Assembly (NCBI GenBank): GCA_013399115.1
Contig: VXAA01003394.1
Span: forward strand, 62,001-126,000
Reading direction: 5' to 3'
DNA length: 64,000 nt
From: Anseranas semipalmata
Taxonomy: Eukaryota; Chordata; Aves; Anseriformes; Anseranatidae
Shown: positions 1 through 12,740 of the stretch, piece by piece
Layout: every line of letters starts with the position of its first letter
Position numbering within the stretch: position 1 is the stretch's first letter
Position numbers and translations under genes: made by a program
The notes under the pieces: generated by a model
Told to the model about the DNA's origin: nothing
Database searches by the model: none
Seen by the model: only the letters and a program-made list of their open reading frames with translations

Positions 1-3000
1 ACGATTTTCTTTTTTTTTCTACTTTTACTAAAACTTTTGTTATTTGTAATAACTTTCTTATTTCTAGTTAACTTTCATTCATTTGTAGAACAAATATGTA
101 TAAACTGCCACCAATGTCAATTGGAAATTCCATCTGTACAGAGATTTCCATTTGTGGGGAAAATTGTGCAGATAGAGATGATATAAAAATTTTTGCTTAT
201 AATGTTTTTTTTTCAGGAGTGAGGCTACTTTGGCTAGAATGCTAATCTTGTCATGGAACATATATTTGATGACCCAACTGCCAACAACTGTATCAATAAT
301 TTGAGGGAGGTACATGAATATTTCGAATTCAGCCCAGCAATAATATAGAAATATGTCCACAAGTCTCTTGCAGAAGTGTAGGGTGAGATGAAAGGGTCAG
401 ACCTTAAAAAGGGGAAGTACAGATTTTTTTCTGCATTGGTTTTCTGCTACATTTTTTCCTAAGGATGAGAGTAACACACATTTGCTACCTGTCCAGGTTG
501 ATGCTTAGTAGGAATGCAAAAACAACTGGTTAAGAGTAAGCTATTCTACAGTAGTTGCATGCTAGAAGAGCTATTAATTTTTCTAAATTGTGGAAAGACA
601 GAAAATTTTATGGCCTAAGAGAAAGAAAAGCTTCCCTGAGGAAGATGAGGATTTTGCCACCTGGGCACTAAGTATGGAGATTATGCCAGGTAGCCACTCA
701 GAGGGGTACTGTGTCTTTTCAGTACAGCTGAAGTCCTGGTCCTGTTGCAGAAACTCACTTGTGTTTGTGTGATTGTGGGTTGCTGACAAAAGAAAGTATA
801 ATGATTTTCAAGGACTTAGCCTTGCAAATAGGATGTTACAGTCTTCCAGAAACTAATCTGGTATAAAGTATAGTGTTGTATTTTTGTCTCTCCCTATTGG
901 AAGCAGTGGCCCAGATTTTGTCTCAGACTTTGCAAAGTCATCTTTTTTTTTTCCCCCACAAGACTTGCCTGCGTGTTACTGCAGTCCATGGTTTACAACA
1001 GTTAAGCTGTTGTCTCCTTTTTTTTTGATCATCTGCTGTTGTTTGTGAATTACATCCTTTGTCAATTAGCTGTACATTGCTAATCACCTCTGCTACTGTG
1101 AAACTCTGGGAAAAGTCCATTAACGCTTGCAGGTTTTTTCATGAGATCTTACAGTGGCATGGGCAGAGATGAGTCCTCTTTCAGGCTAGTAGTCTCTGGT
1201 TCTGCTTGAGAGAGTGTGTGATGTGGTGGAAGGAGTATAGACCACGGTCCAAAGCACATTCCCATAAAAAGGCAAAATGAAGGCTGATGTATTCATCAGA
1301 CCAGCCAGCTTCTAACACTGATGAAATCTTGTAACTCACTGAAGTTAAGGAGTATGGTGGCTGGATAAAGTCAGCAGACCACCAATGATATTGTAACCTA
1401 TATTCCCAGCTCAAAGGTGGCACTGCATGATTAGCAAACAGAGTATTTTAAAAAACACCTCTCTCCCCTTGCCTTTGCTGCCAGGTTTCCAGTCATTCTT
1501 CCCTACTGAATACTCACTCTTTCTTTAGTTTCCTGATACAGGTGGCTGCCATTTGTTGGGCTATCAATTTCTCTGCCCATTTTAAAGCAGCTATTATTTA
1601 TGCCAGTTTCTGCTTATCATCCTCTTTATTCGTTTAGACAAGAACAGCTACAAAACATTTTAAACAGCTTGAGATAAAGGTTAAGCTTAAAGATCACATG
1701 TTATCATGCACAGCTTCAAAATAATGGGTTAAACCTGCTTCAACACAATGTTCCAAAATCATGTCTTTAATGTGCATTTAATTTGTGCCACTCTTTCAGA
1801 TGTAAGAAATGTGAAAACATGAACCAAGCTAAAAAGCTATGGCCCATAAAGAAAATCATCTGCAGTAGCGTAAAAGGTACATGTTGAACTTTTTTTCACT
1901 AGTCTTCATATGCAAGATCATACAGAATTGAAAAACACACTCTTTTTCAAATGACTTTGATGACTTTATCTTTTAACAATAATATGTATCAGTGACTTAT
2001 GTCTTACTGCAGAAATGTGATTGTTGGAAGTCCTGCATTTATCCTTCAAATAATTTTTAGAAGTTTTTGCATTAGAATTAATGGTAGGCTCACAGCCCTT
2101 GTTACAAACAATAAATTATTGCTACATGTCTTGCCATTGAAATAGATTACTTAGCCATTCACCATTTGCCACAGGATGCTCTCCAGATGTGTTGTATCTG
2201 AATTTATCTGAATTTTCACTTGAGTAGTACGAAGTTAATCTGTTGTTTAGCACACCAAAAGAATCATTAAATGTCTGCTAAACATTATACCAGGTTGCAG
2301 TGTCCTGGCGTAAGGATTTTTTTGTTCTCTTTCTTCCCTTTTTCCATTTCAGTGATCTTTAACAATACCCCACTGTTGCAATGCTGTTCTTTTTCTTCCT
2401 TCAAAGTATAATTTTATGCTAATCCTTGAGCTGTTGAAGAGGGCATTAGCTTTCAGCTCACTTTACTGTTTTGTTGTGCTAGGGAAACTTTGTTACTTAC
2501 AACCTGGCACATCCTGAACTTTACCCAAATATTACCTCTTGCTTCCATAGTTTAAATATTTTTTTTTTGATTTGGTAGAGACTGCACAGTAAAAATGCAC
2601 GGTCCTTCTGTCTACTGCGTATCTCACAATCCAATTGCTGAGAGGACTGAACTTTCATCTCTATGTTGGAATATGGCCCAGATTCTAGATTTCAAAGCAA
2701 CCAAAAGGAAGACAATCATTAAGACAATGTTCCCTCAAATCCCAGTTCAAATAATCTCAAAGTCTATGCAAAACACAAATGACCTCACAGAACTTCCCAA
2801 CCTCCAGAATAGTTCACAAAGCTCTGAAAACACTCCCAAACATATTTCTGAAACTTCTTTTTTATTGTTGGCAAAATAACCCTTGGTTGCCATTAGTTTT
2901 GCTTAAATCCTCTGGAAATATTCAGAGCTTCCTGGTGTATTCAACAATTCAGAAAAATGGCTCGTCATCTCAGTTTAGCTCAGTCTGCATGATTGCTTGT

Positions 3001-4044
3001 GTACTTAGTCCCCCCTTATTTTTTTCAGGTTCACTATCAGGCTAGACAGCTCTGTCAACTCAAAAAGGCATGCTTTTTTCAAACTATTGATCTCTGTTGC
3101 TCTTCCAAATCCTTTAGTATTGGCTCTTAGGATTACTATAATGCTATAATCATTCTGTTAAGGATTCAGATTTGTGGTGGACGAAAAGATGGTAACATCA
3201 AAAGGATTGAAATGCCCTTGAAGCAATCAATTTTTGTTCATCAAATACAAATGCTGAGAGGCTGCTTTCAGCTAATAATTTATAACCAAATTAATGACAC
3301 ATGGCTTCCATCAGTAATGGTCTCCTCTCTGGGATCTTTTTTTTCCCTTTCTGTGATCTGATTTCATATTCTGGGAAAGGAAATCAGAGTGCTAAAGAAT
3401 TTAATCAGAAATGGGGACTGTCTGAAGTTAAAAGCTTAGCTTGCTTTCTTCAAATTGAGTGCTGCTGAAACCTTTATCTTTCAATTTTGGCAAACTTGTA
3501 TTTTTAAGCCAATCCTACTCATGTGGAATTGTATTTCTACTTTTTTGTCCTACACACAAAGAATCACTGTGTTGTGGGAAGCACCTTGCAAAAGTTTTAA
3601 ATAAGTCCCTTGTTTGAATTTGTAGATCTTCAAACATTTTGTTTCATGACAAATTTTCCATATTAACTGAATGGTGCCACAAAATGGGCATAAGTAATTC
3701 ATCCTTTCTTGGTCCAGTTTCCTCCCCCTTCTGCTTCTATGCTGGATTTTAGAAAGAGGTTCAGAGTAAAACTGTCACTTTTGTAGTTTAAAACAAACTT
3801 AGATACAACTATGTCTCTCAGATACAACTCTCATCTCTGGTCACAGTCGTATTTCTCCTCTTTTTCTACTATTCTGGTGATTTGAGATGAGTTTATTTGT
3901 TCAGAAAGGCTATCCAAAACATTAACAACTCTTTTTTTTTTTCCCCCTGTATTTTGTGTGGAAAGGGTGATATGCCCTGAGCCTGCCATCTGTCAAAACA
4001 TTGGGAACAAGAATAGTATCAAGAGGCCAACACCAGATAGGGTT
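1..4044. other. Unannotated AT-rich noncoding DNA
   Basis: I see no gene, RNA or recognisable mobile element here. The open frames on either strand are at most about 94 codons, overlap each other, and have no domain I know. Homopolymer T runs of 8-10 (for example near 949, 1019, 2560 and 3930) are scattered through it. This is what ordinary avian intergenic or intronic sequence looks like; very old decayed repeats could be hidden in it. Confidence 0.6.
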
Positions 4045-4151
4045 AGAGAAAAAGAAGAAAAGAAAAGAAAAGAAAAGAAAAGAAAAGAAAAGGAAAAGAA
4101 AAGAAAAGAAAAGAAAAGAAAAGAAAAGAAAAGAGAAGAAAAAGAAAAAAA
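4045..4151 (+). repeat. (GAAAA)n pentanucleotide microsatellite
   Basis: About 107 bases are almost pure purine built from the unit GAAAA, with scattered interruptions (GGAAAA, GAGAA, GAAAAA). It creates two overlapping false open frames rich in Lys, Glu and Arg, which should not be annotated as proteins. Homopurine strands of this length can be length-polymorphic and can form triplex structures; that is general knowledge, not something shown here. Confidence 0.95.
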
Positions 4152-5914
4152 GCTTTCACAGAGGAAAAGCCATACTCCTGAATAACTGTTAAATTATTGG
4201 ACACCTGCATAACTGATCCCAGCCTTATAGTGTCCCCTCTCTGCTAGATTGATTAAGGACAACCTAATAACACCAGCTGCATGCTGAGGTTGCTCTGTGA
4301 TATAGTTTTCCTATGGTCCATGTTTATAGCTGTAGGACATGTCAGTTAGTGTTTGGAGTTGGTTATGGCAGGCAAAGGATTTTTGTAGCAGAAGGGAAAT
4401 AAAGAACATGGTGTCAGATTTAGGAATGAAATATTCCGTTCATCTAGTTATTATCTCTTCCCATCTCTCTGTGAAGCGCAGATATTCAGAATCACTGTAG
4501 TAATTTCTTAAGTGTGGCTTATGCTTTTCTTAAATGTATGGTATGGCAAGCTTTCAAGTAATCTTGGGTGCATCAATTATTCACAAAAATAGCAGACGGG
4601 CATCATGAGTTCTTTAGTTCTTTTCAGGAACTTTATAGGTGTGTTTCCCTTTGTACAAATTATCTGATCTTATCCAATTTATTCCTTTTCCTTTCCCCTT
4701 TTCCAGTTTTCTTTCATGACCTCCTCCCTCTCCCCACATTCCCTGCAGCTTATAATTGGTTTAGAAATAGATTAAGTTACTTAAATTTAACAGCATAAAG
4801 TACTTACTTAGGATAATTCTGTTATAGCAATTTATATCCAATTAATACTAAATCTTCAGTTGTAGCAAATCTTCAGCATAGGTCTTGCATTGCAACTTAT
4901 CTGTTGTGCTGTGTATTAAAAGTTTATGTGGCGTGGATATCATCCAAACAGTGCTGAGCTTCTTAACATACCAGCTGGATTTCAGAATTTTAAAACTGTT
5001 AATAGGAAAATAACAGAACGTGCACAAACTAGACTCAAAGCAGAACAAAAATGTTTAACCAGAATGGAAACAGTTAAATATAAATGAAAAAGAATGAATT
5101 ACATAAGTTAGGAAAGCAAGAATATAGTAATGTAAACTAATCTATTCATAAAAAAATCTCCATATCAGATTTGACTTGTACACAAATCTTCAGTATCTGA
5201 ATTTGTTGAACCTCAGTTAGAAAACAATAGCTAAAATTCTACAAGGTACCTGGCACCCTCAAACGAACTGAAGCTAAAGCTCAAACAAAGCCCTGCAAAA
5301 TCAGGTTAATGGATGAAAAACAAGCACAAGATGAACTTTTTGAAACATTAAATCAAAAATACTCACTTAAACTTAAAAGTAGGTAGACTTTCCCAGCCCA
5401 GCACAGTACTCATGCTTGATAACACTTGAAAAAGCAATGTAGTTTTTAAAAATGTTTTAAATAAACCAAGACTTATTCCAAATAAGAGTTACAAAATAAC
5501 TGAACAACCATAATAAAAATGATCAATAAAAAAAGCATTTAAACTAATTGAAAACATCGTAACATTAAGCTTTATGACAAGCAGGCTCTTTTTTTTAAAG
5601 CAGCCTTACACGCAATCTTTGGCAGAAGAAATTTTGTTTTAAATCCCCTCCCACTCTGCAGTTTAATGCAGTCCAAATGTCCTCACTACGGAGAATGGAG
5701 CAAAGACAACATTTTTCTTCACAGAGGTAGCTGGTGGTCCCAACAGATCATTTATGGTAAATACCTGGAACTTCTCTAATTTTGTCTTCCAAGTAGTCAG
5801 GAGTTTTCAACACCTTTTTCTCCATTGGTGTTCTCTTCTGATAGCTTTTCAGTTTTGCATTGAGATGAAAATATGCCAGAGGTTATGCCTCATATCAATA
5901 TGGTGATAAACACT
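4152..5914. other. Unannotated AT-rich noncoding DNA
   Basis: No gene or recognised repeat. It includes a pyrimidine-rich stretch at about 4680-4745 on the plus strand, and the last part (about 5040-5600) is rich in A and short poly-A runs. No splice-flanked open frame stands out. Confidence 0.5.
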
Positions 5915-5954
5915 TTATATATATAGATATAAATATATCTATATATTTATATAA
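5915..5954. repeat. AT-rich tract containing a perfect 13-bp inverted repeat
   Basis: The tract consists almost entirely of A and T. Bases 5919-5931 and 5934-5946 are exact reverse complements, separated by two bases, so the tract can fold into a near-perfect hairpin or cruciform. The single G and single C in the arms pair with each other, so the symmetry is not just plain (TA)n. Confidence 0.85.
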
Positions 5955-7768
5955 GATGCATGGAAAAGACCCTGAAGAGTGGACTCTCAAGAGGCTTTGA
6001 AGATGTTGAACAACCTTTGGCTCCAGAACAAAAGAGACAAATGACTGTTTCTTCAGTGGAAGGCTTGGTATGCCTAGGAGCCTTTTATTGTGCAGGGTGT
6101 CATGTTATCTTTGGTCTCCTTACTTGCACCACTGGACTTACAATGTCCCTGTGACAACGCCAAGAATGACTGTGACTGTCATCAACTCCAGGAACAGGAA
6201 AAGTTAGCAGTCACTGGGGCAGCAAGATAAGCTGCGGACAGCAAGATCCCACAGCCATCACTTTGCACGAGCTAGAATCCTGGAGAGGCCACTGGGATTC
6301 AAAGTACATGAGATAGCTCCTTCCAGAAACAGCCAATCTGGCTCCACCGGGGCTGTCATTTTTTGTCACTTTTTATTACAGGAGCGGTCCTATCTTGAGT
6401 CCTCAGAGCTGCAGAAGGAAATGTTGCCCATACTGGAAGCTGGCTCCAATTACTAGCCTTTAATCAAGAGGCATGAAGATGCTGAGGTACTGTCATCCTA
6501 CAGACACATGGGTATGAGCTTGAAATCTGTAGTTAACTTCAATAGGATGGTTCACATGCCTGAAGCTCTGTTTGTGTGTAGCTTCCTGCCGGAAGACCAG
6601 TCATAAAACTTCTGAGTACTTCAATGACTTAGGGGGCAACAGGCCACCAAACATTAGGAGGTACACTCTGTGTGAACACATAAGAAAATTGCTCAAAACA
6701 GCTTCATCAATAAGAAAATAAAAATACTTCAATATGTTGTTTACCCCGTCAGCTCCTGATAATGTTAACTGGGTTACAGTCTCAGTGACACCAAAGCCTG
6801 CGTTAATGGTAAGCTTCAGAAACAGATACCGTATAAAGCAAACATCACACGGGTAGAACAGTACACAACGTCTGTCCTGCCTTGAACTGGGTAGCAGGCA
6901 GGTGTTTAGCACTTGTCGGTTAATTCATGCAACTGAAAACACTGTTAAGAGAAAACTTTAAAGCTCTTTAACTAACCCTGTCTGGCAGTAAATGGCCCCA
7001 GGGGTTATGGTTGATACCCAGTAGCTCTAACTAGCTTGAAAAGTGTTAGTAAAACACTTTTTTACTTTATGGTTGGCCTTTGAGACACAAGAGAAAGGGA
7101 AATGCTGTGTACAAGATATGTGACTGTATTCAATAGCTCTCTGAAGTCTCATCTCCTAGAACAGGTCCATATGAGCCTTTCCTTAGCCTGTCATAGGCAC
7201 CCTGAGTCTGAAGAGGGACAACACGAAAAGCTATTCAGTTTTATGGGGAAGGTGAGGCCTAGTCAGGAGCACTACAGGGGGGAAACAACACTTTCCTCTT
7301 GGGATAGACAGGTAGGAAATCCCATGCCTGCTCTAACTGTAGGTGAGAAGGAAGCACCCTCACTCCTGCCTGTGCTGTGTGATATGCCTGTGGCTGTAGC
7401 TGTGAAAGAGTCTTAATTCAACATGATCAACAAAAGTCTGTTGTTGTTTGGGAAGAAATCAGGAAAAGTCTCAAAGACCTACTGGGTTGCTCACATGTTC
7501 ACAATTATCAGAATTTACCAAGAATCCTGTTGTCTCAAATAAATGAATGTGGGTTTATATGGTCACTAGATTTACAGGTTCATATTTGTTAAACAAAATA
7601 AAACAGCAGCTGTTACTATATTTTTCCCATCTTTGTTGTATACAGTCTAAACTAAAATTCTATTATTTTCTAGAATTTTTCATCATGTATAACAAATAAA
7701 TCATAACTTTTTCATCCAGTAATGGTAGCAAGGATTATGACCTGTAAACTGGAATTATTTTTGTGGGG
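5955..7768. other. Unannotated noncoding DNA, somewhat higher GC
   Basis: This stretch is less AT-rich than its neighbours. It holds short unremarkable open frames, the longest being 103 codons on the minus strand at 6601-6912 and 104 codons on the plus strand at 7102-7416. Neither has a motif, signal peptide or repeat pattern that I recognise, and no splice or promoter context supports them. I do not call genes here. Confidence 0.5.
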
Positions 7769-7805
7769 AAAAAAAAAAGAAATATATATAAATATATATA
7801 TATAA
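7769..7805. repeat. Poly-A followed by (TA)n simple repeat
   Basis: A run of ten A bases with one interruption passes directly into an alternating AT tract of about 25 bases. It could be the decayed tail of an old retroposed sequence, but no element is recognisable upstream. Confidence 0.85.
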
Positions 7806-10800
7806 TTAAGCCTTAAGGCATAATGTAAAAACCCAACTCAGAAAGAAGAACTGGGTAAAAAGGTGAAGTAATACTCTTTCTTCATAGACTTCAAAATTTT
7901 GACTGTTATTAAGTTTTTCTAGTCATATAACCCAACAAATTAAGAAAGATGATTTGTCTCATATTTCTTTCACATAGGTGCCAGCAAAATAATTTGAAAT
8001 TAATACATTGAGAATACAAAATATGTGGCAAATCAATGAGAAATATATGATATTTCTTCCCCATAAATTCTCTTTCTGAATATACGTTGCATCTAATTTT
8101 GGTGGAAGTCATGGTGTCAATATTAATGCAGAGGCTGGTAACATTCCTGAAACAGCCAAGGCAGCACAATTCAGCAAAAGAAGCATCATTTATCTCAGTA
8201 TTTGGTTATGAAATAAGGGGCAGGGGGTGATGTTACTTTCTGTCATATAAGATGGGTCTGTCAGGTCGACCTGAGCAGTTCCACGTGTGCCTTGCATTTT
8301 GTAACCAGCTAATAGAAGCTGACACGTTCCACTGCAACACACACAGCCTCTGTAAAGCAAACTCCACGCATGTGAAAGCCAACTCAGAGCAGGGCTTAAA
8401 TCCTCCTGGTAACACTTTAGCAACCACCAGTGTGGGTCTTATTTTCCAGCTTGCTCACATTTGCTCTGACTTATATTTTTAAGGATCTCAACACACTGAG
8501 TTCATTCTTTGTATTTTTCTATTGATTTTTCCACAACCGATATGAAGTAGAAGTATCATTTAGGCTCTTTGTTTAACTATATTTCCTTGTGTTTTCCCCC
8601 TTGATCTTTGTAAGCTGAGATCTTCCTGAGGTTATGGCAGTATGTTTGTTATCGCTTCTTGTCATGTGATATTTATCTAGCTGTGACTGTGATACTGCTG
8701 GTGTTTCTGAAACAGTGCTGGGTTCCTCTGTTATCTTTCTGCAGGTGTTGGATTTGCCAATCTCATGAAGTTTGGTATCCTCAGTAATTACTGATAATCT
8801 CTAAAACCAGTGATCTGGGATTTTCCCAGAAAGTTGACCTCCTGATAAACTGTTTGGATTCTTGTTACAGAAGGAAAATATACTCAAAAAATAAGAGTGG
8901 GAAAATAGTTCACTGAATTTTTTGCTGCTTGATTGGCTAAATCAACTGCACATTTCAAGTCCTAAAATGCAAAAATAAATTATCTATACAGCAACACGGG
9001 ACTTAAACATGCTGTCAGTTGCTAGGTTTTTGCCTGTAAGTACAATTCATGTGTCTTCAAATTACTATAGAAAATATGGATCATAAGATTTCATCTCCTT
9101 AAGCATAGTTTGACTCCTCAAACCCAAAGAGCTTATACAAGGGAATGCCTTTTAAAGCCCTCACTTTTCATTAGAAGTAGGATGGCTTACAGAATAAAAC
9201 CTCGTGTGCTTGTCTTTCTGATGCGTACACAGAAACTTATTAGTTCGTGACCCAATGAAAGAGTAAAAATTATTAATTTACAAGAGCTGAACTCTATCTA
9301 GAGGTTGAACAAAATCTTGGAGAATCTTGGAGAGTCCTAAACTTGGTTGTTCAACAGTGGGTATATTCTGCTGGAATAGGATTTACTGTTGCTTTTGTAG
9401 CACACAGACATATTTTATGTACACAGAACCATGGACTTCTCTTCTGCTTTTACTGATGTCTGAAAATCCAGCAGCAGCAGAAAAGCTTACCCACATTATA
9501 ATCTTCACAGAAATGGGAGGAAAGAACTTTCAAACAGTGATATTTTGAGATAGACTGACTTTCTTCAACAGTTTTCAAACATCAAAGGATTGTGTATTCT
9601 GTCTTCAACTTAGTTTTCAGAAGAAATTATTATTTGATTAATCTCCGTGTGATCTATTTTTAGGCCTTGGGAGACTTTTGAAAGCAAAAGTTCTTTTTTT
9701 TTTTTTCTCCCCCGTTGGTGTGGATCATATGATTTGGAAGCTTACAGCTCTTTCTTGCTGCTTGACAGATTCCCACACAATTATCCTTCCAACAAATTCA
9801 CCCTTGTTGGAACTTACTTCTTAGGAATTCCTCCAGTGCTCCTTTGCACTTGTGGACGTCTGTATATTCTGCTGATCAAAGAGCATCTTTCTTCATCCAC
9901 TTATCAAATGGTTTATTTTTACATAATGTGCCTGTTGACACCACAGCTGCTTTTTCAAACTGGGGAAGAGCAGAACTGCTCTTGAATAGAGAGGATAACG
10001 TTAAAATTTAACTGTATTTTTTTTTTGCAAGTATCTTCAGGGCCATAGCTGTGCCTTTGGGGGTTGTTGCTATCTGACAGCCCAGTCAACTATCCATATA
10101 GCAGCCTTACAGAGGTAGGGCGTACCTGATGGGTGCTGGTTTAGAAGAGCTATCCAACTGCTTTGCTGAACCTGCAGGCCCTACTTCACAGTGCACTATT
10201 TCCCTACATGAGGTTAAATTTAGTGCAAATTCAGTGGAAAAAGATATGCCTCCTTTATTGGATAAATTGCTTTAAAAAGATGTTTACCAGCTTGTCACTT
10301 GAGACAACCACAGACTGGAAAACAAGCTGCAAATAGCTGTAACAAACCTACGTGAATGAAGACTAGATTCTTGAATAAAAGCATATGAAATTTTCTTTTT
10401 AAATTTGGCTGTGGGCAGATCTGGCTTGTTCTATTGGCAGTAACATACAAGTACAGCTTTTTGGTATCTATTCTATTTAAGGCATTTCTGATCTTCAACG
10501 TTTTAATCTTGAATATTTATTCCAAACCCTTTGTTATGCTGTGAGGGACAGTAGTATTATAAGCAAAGGCAATTTTCTGTTGGCTTCTGGATCTCCGAAG
10601 TAGGCAAAGCAGGCCTCTCTTCCCCTCAAAAGCCTTCTCAAGGATGTGATGTAAACCATGCCAATTGCTGAACTCACCAGACTTCTGTCAGGACTCAGTC
10701 CTATCAAAGTTTCCATTTCTTTTAAAATCATAGGATTGGGCTTGTAATAAGAAATAGAACCTGTGAATCACTTGCATGGCTCTGTCTGACTTCCATCACT

Positions 10801-12644
10801 TATGAGACACATGGGCATAGAATAGACTCTAAGAGCCTGTCCTCTCTATCCTATTGGGAACTTACTGCTACTGATCTATGAGCCAAGGATGTGCCTTCCC
10901 CTCCCCAGGTCACATGAATACCTTTGCTGTATTTAGAGAAGTTTCTGTTTTATTCACCTCCCTTTATAAAAAATGGATTAACAGCACTTTCTGGTACAGC
11001 CAGGATCTTCTGTGCTAATTAAAGTATGATTTTCTAAAGTCTTTTTTTTTTTGCATTTCCATTAAGCCAAATCCTGTTGCTCTGCAGGTAATGCTAGTTA
11101 GAGTAATGTTTTTCAGCTTTATGAATATACGACCAGAGCATGAAGTTGGTTGCTTATTATTTTAATGTCCTCTTAATAGTTTTAAGCAATTTCTACATAT
11201 GATGTGCATTCCTCTCACAGTTACATAGTTTGGACTCAGAGAAATACCAGCCACCAAAATCTCCAAAGTCTGTCCATGTCTCTGCAGGCGAACTCTGCTG
11301 CCTGAAAGGTTATCCCACTAAACAAACTCCTCCTTGTGACCTTGCAAGAAATCTTGCTTGGAAAATGATCAATTTTGCCACTCAAAACAATCTGTGAGTA
11401 AAAAAATGACAAATGTCCATCAAGCTTTTATTTTTTTAAAAAGCCCACCAGAAATAGTACCACTCTGAAAGCAGTTTATATTTATATGCTATTCACTCTT
11501 TAAAGTGAAGATAAAAATGTGCTTGTACATCACCTTAGGAAATTATTTGTAACCAATTAAGATTCTCTGATGAGCTGTAGAAGATGGTAATACAACAAAG
11601 TGATTTGAAAGTATTGTCATGGCAAATACTGAAGGAGTTATTTTTCTAAAAGTCTTGCAGTTAGTTTATAATCACTTAAGTCAAATTTACCACTGACCAA
11701 AGTACTGGCGTAAGCAGTAAATGCCAGTACTTTGTGGAGGCAAAGGTAGGCTGATTTAGGAAAAAGCATCTGGAGAAAGTGATTTAGGCAGAAAGCAAGC
11801 AGCCCCATCTCTTACATCATTCTATCTTTTGCTGTCTGGCTCACTGATATACGTTGTGCATCTCCATCACCCTTTCCTCTTTGATCCTGTGGTACAGCTC
11901 TGATACCACCTGTGTCTCACCCCACTGATTTCTTCAGCAAGAGGTTACTGCCACACAGCAGAGGGAAGAGACAGTCTTTCAGGACCTCCTCTGCTTGCAG
12001 AAGGTTCCTGCTAACTCCCATGTGATGTTGCCTACGAGTCCTCGCTGGCGCAAGTTACCTAACTTTATTGTAGCAGTCCTTGGAAGAGAGGAAGGGCAGC
12101 TAATGCCTCTCCTGCTCCAGGCTGAATAAGGAGAGAGGGGACTTCCCTGGAGTTTGTCATCCATGTGGCTGGCTCCTCTGCTACCCAGGCCTTTGGAGCA
12201 GGACAGGTAGTATTTAGGACAACATCACTTCCGTGAAACAGGAGCCATTTTTATGTCTCTCTCTTAACCTCTACTCCTCCCCATGCTGCTGCCTCCTGTT
12301 TCATGTCTGAGCTTGAAAGAGCTGTAAAAACTGCATCCTTCGGATCTCCATCTCCATACCTGGCTGGGAGTTGGACTCTCCCTCCAAGCTACTCTGTTGC
12401 CTGGGGGCACCTTCTGTTGAGGTGAGTGGGCTCCCTGCCGGAGGTGTACAGCCCCAAGCTTCACACAAAGGGAAAAACCACGAAGACAAAACTTTATCCA
12501 GCACAGATTGGCAAACGTTCCTATAGCAGAATTCAGCAGCTCTTTGTCTATTCCACTGCATCAGTTTAGGGAAGAAAAGAAGAGCCGTATTGCTGTCATT
12601 CCAAAGACCATTTTAAGTAGGCAAAATTTAAGTAGGAAATTCTT
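7806..12644. other. Unannotated noncoding DNA
   Basis: No gene or identified mobile element, apart from the hairpin listed at 11698-11734. The part at about 11940-12460 is GC-richer and has overlapping open frames of 60-86 codons on both strands without recognisable domains. A small imperfect tandem duplication of a roughly 10-base unit lies at about 9311-9331. Confidence 0.5.
11698..11734. repeat. Perfect 12-bp inverted repeat with 13-nt loop
   Basis: Bases 11698-11709 (caaagtactggc) and 11723-11734 (gccagtactttg) are exact reverse complements with a 13-base spacer. The arms are of mixed base composition, which makes them more notable than AT-only palindromes. The stem is too short for a microRNA precursor, and there is no terminal-repeat context for a transposon. 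Confidence 0.85.
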
Positions 12645-12740
12645 TGGTTTGGGCAAATGGCTTAATTCCTCACCTGACTCAGTTTTTTATCTGTGAAATG
12701 CTGATATAACCAAAAAATATCACTGTCAATAAATGCTATT
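12645..12740 (+). mobile_element. MIR-type SINE remnant
   Basis: The stretch starting near 12648 (tttgggcaaatggcttaatt), then a Ctcagtttt-like segment with an atctgtgaaatg core, matches in order the familiar MIR/CORE-SINE segment that reads roughly 'ttgggcaagtcacttaacct ... ctcagtttcctcatctgtaaaatg'. About 30 bases on, caataaatgctatt (12726-12739) matches the 3' MIR segment 'caataaatgtt'. The tRNA-related 5' half is not recognisable. MIR relics occur at low copy in birds and are very old. The identification is from memory of the consensus, without an alignment score. Confidence 0.6.

Noticed and set aside
3958..4192. Two overlapping open frames rich in Lys, Glu and Arg
   Set aside because: They are translations of the (GAAAA)n microsatellite and not proteins.
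5915..5954. TATA-box-like words in AT-rich tracts, here and at 7769, 52190 and 55335
   Set aside because: They are simple repeats with no adjoining exon or initiator, so they are not called promoters.
6601..7416. 103- and 104-codon frames, on the minus and plus strands
   Set aside because: No domain and no splice signals or promoter that I could support.
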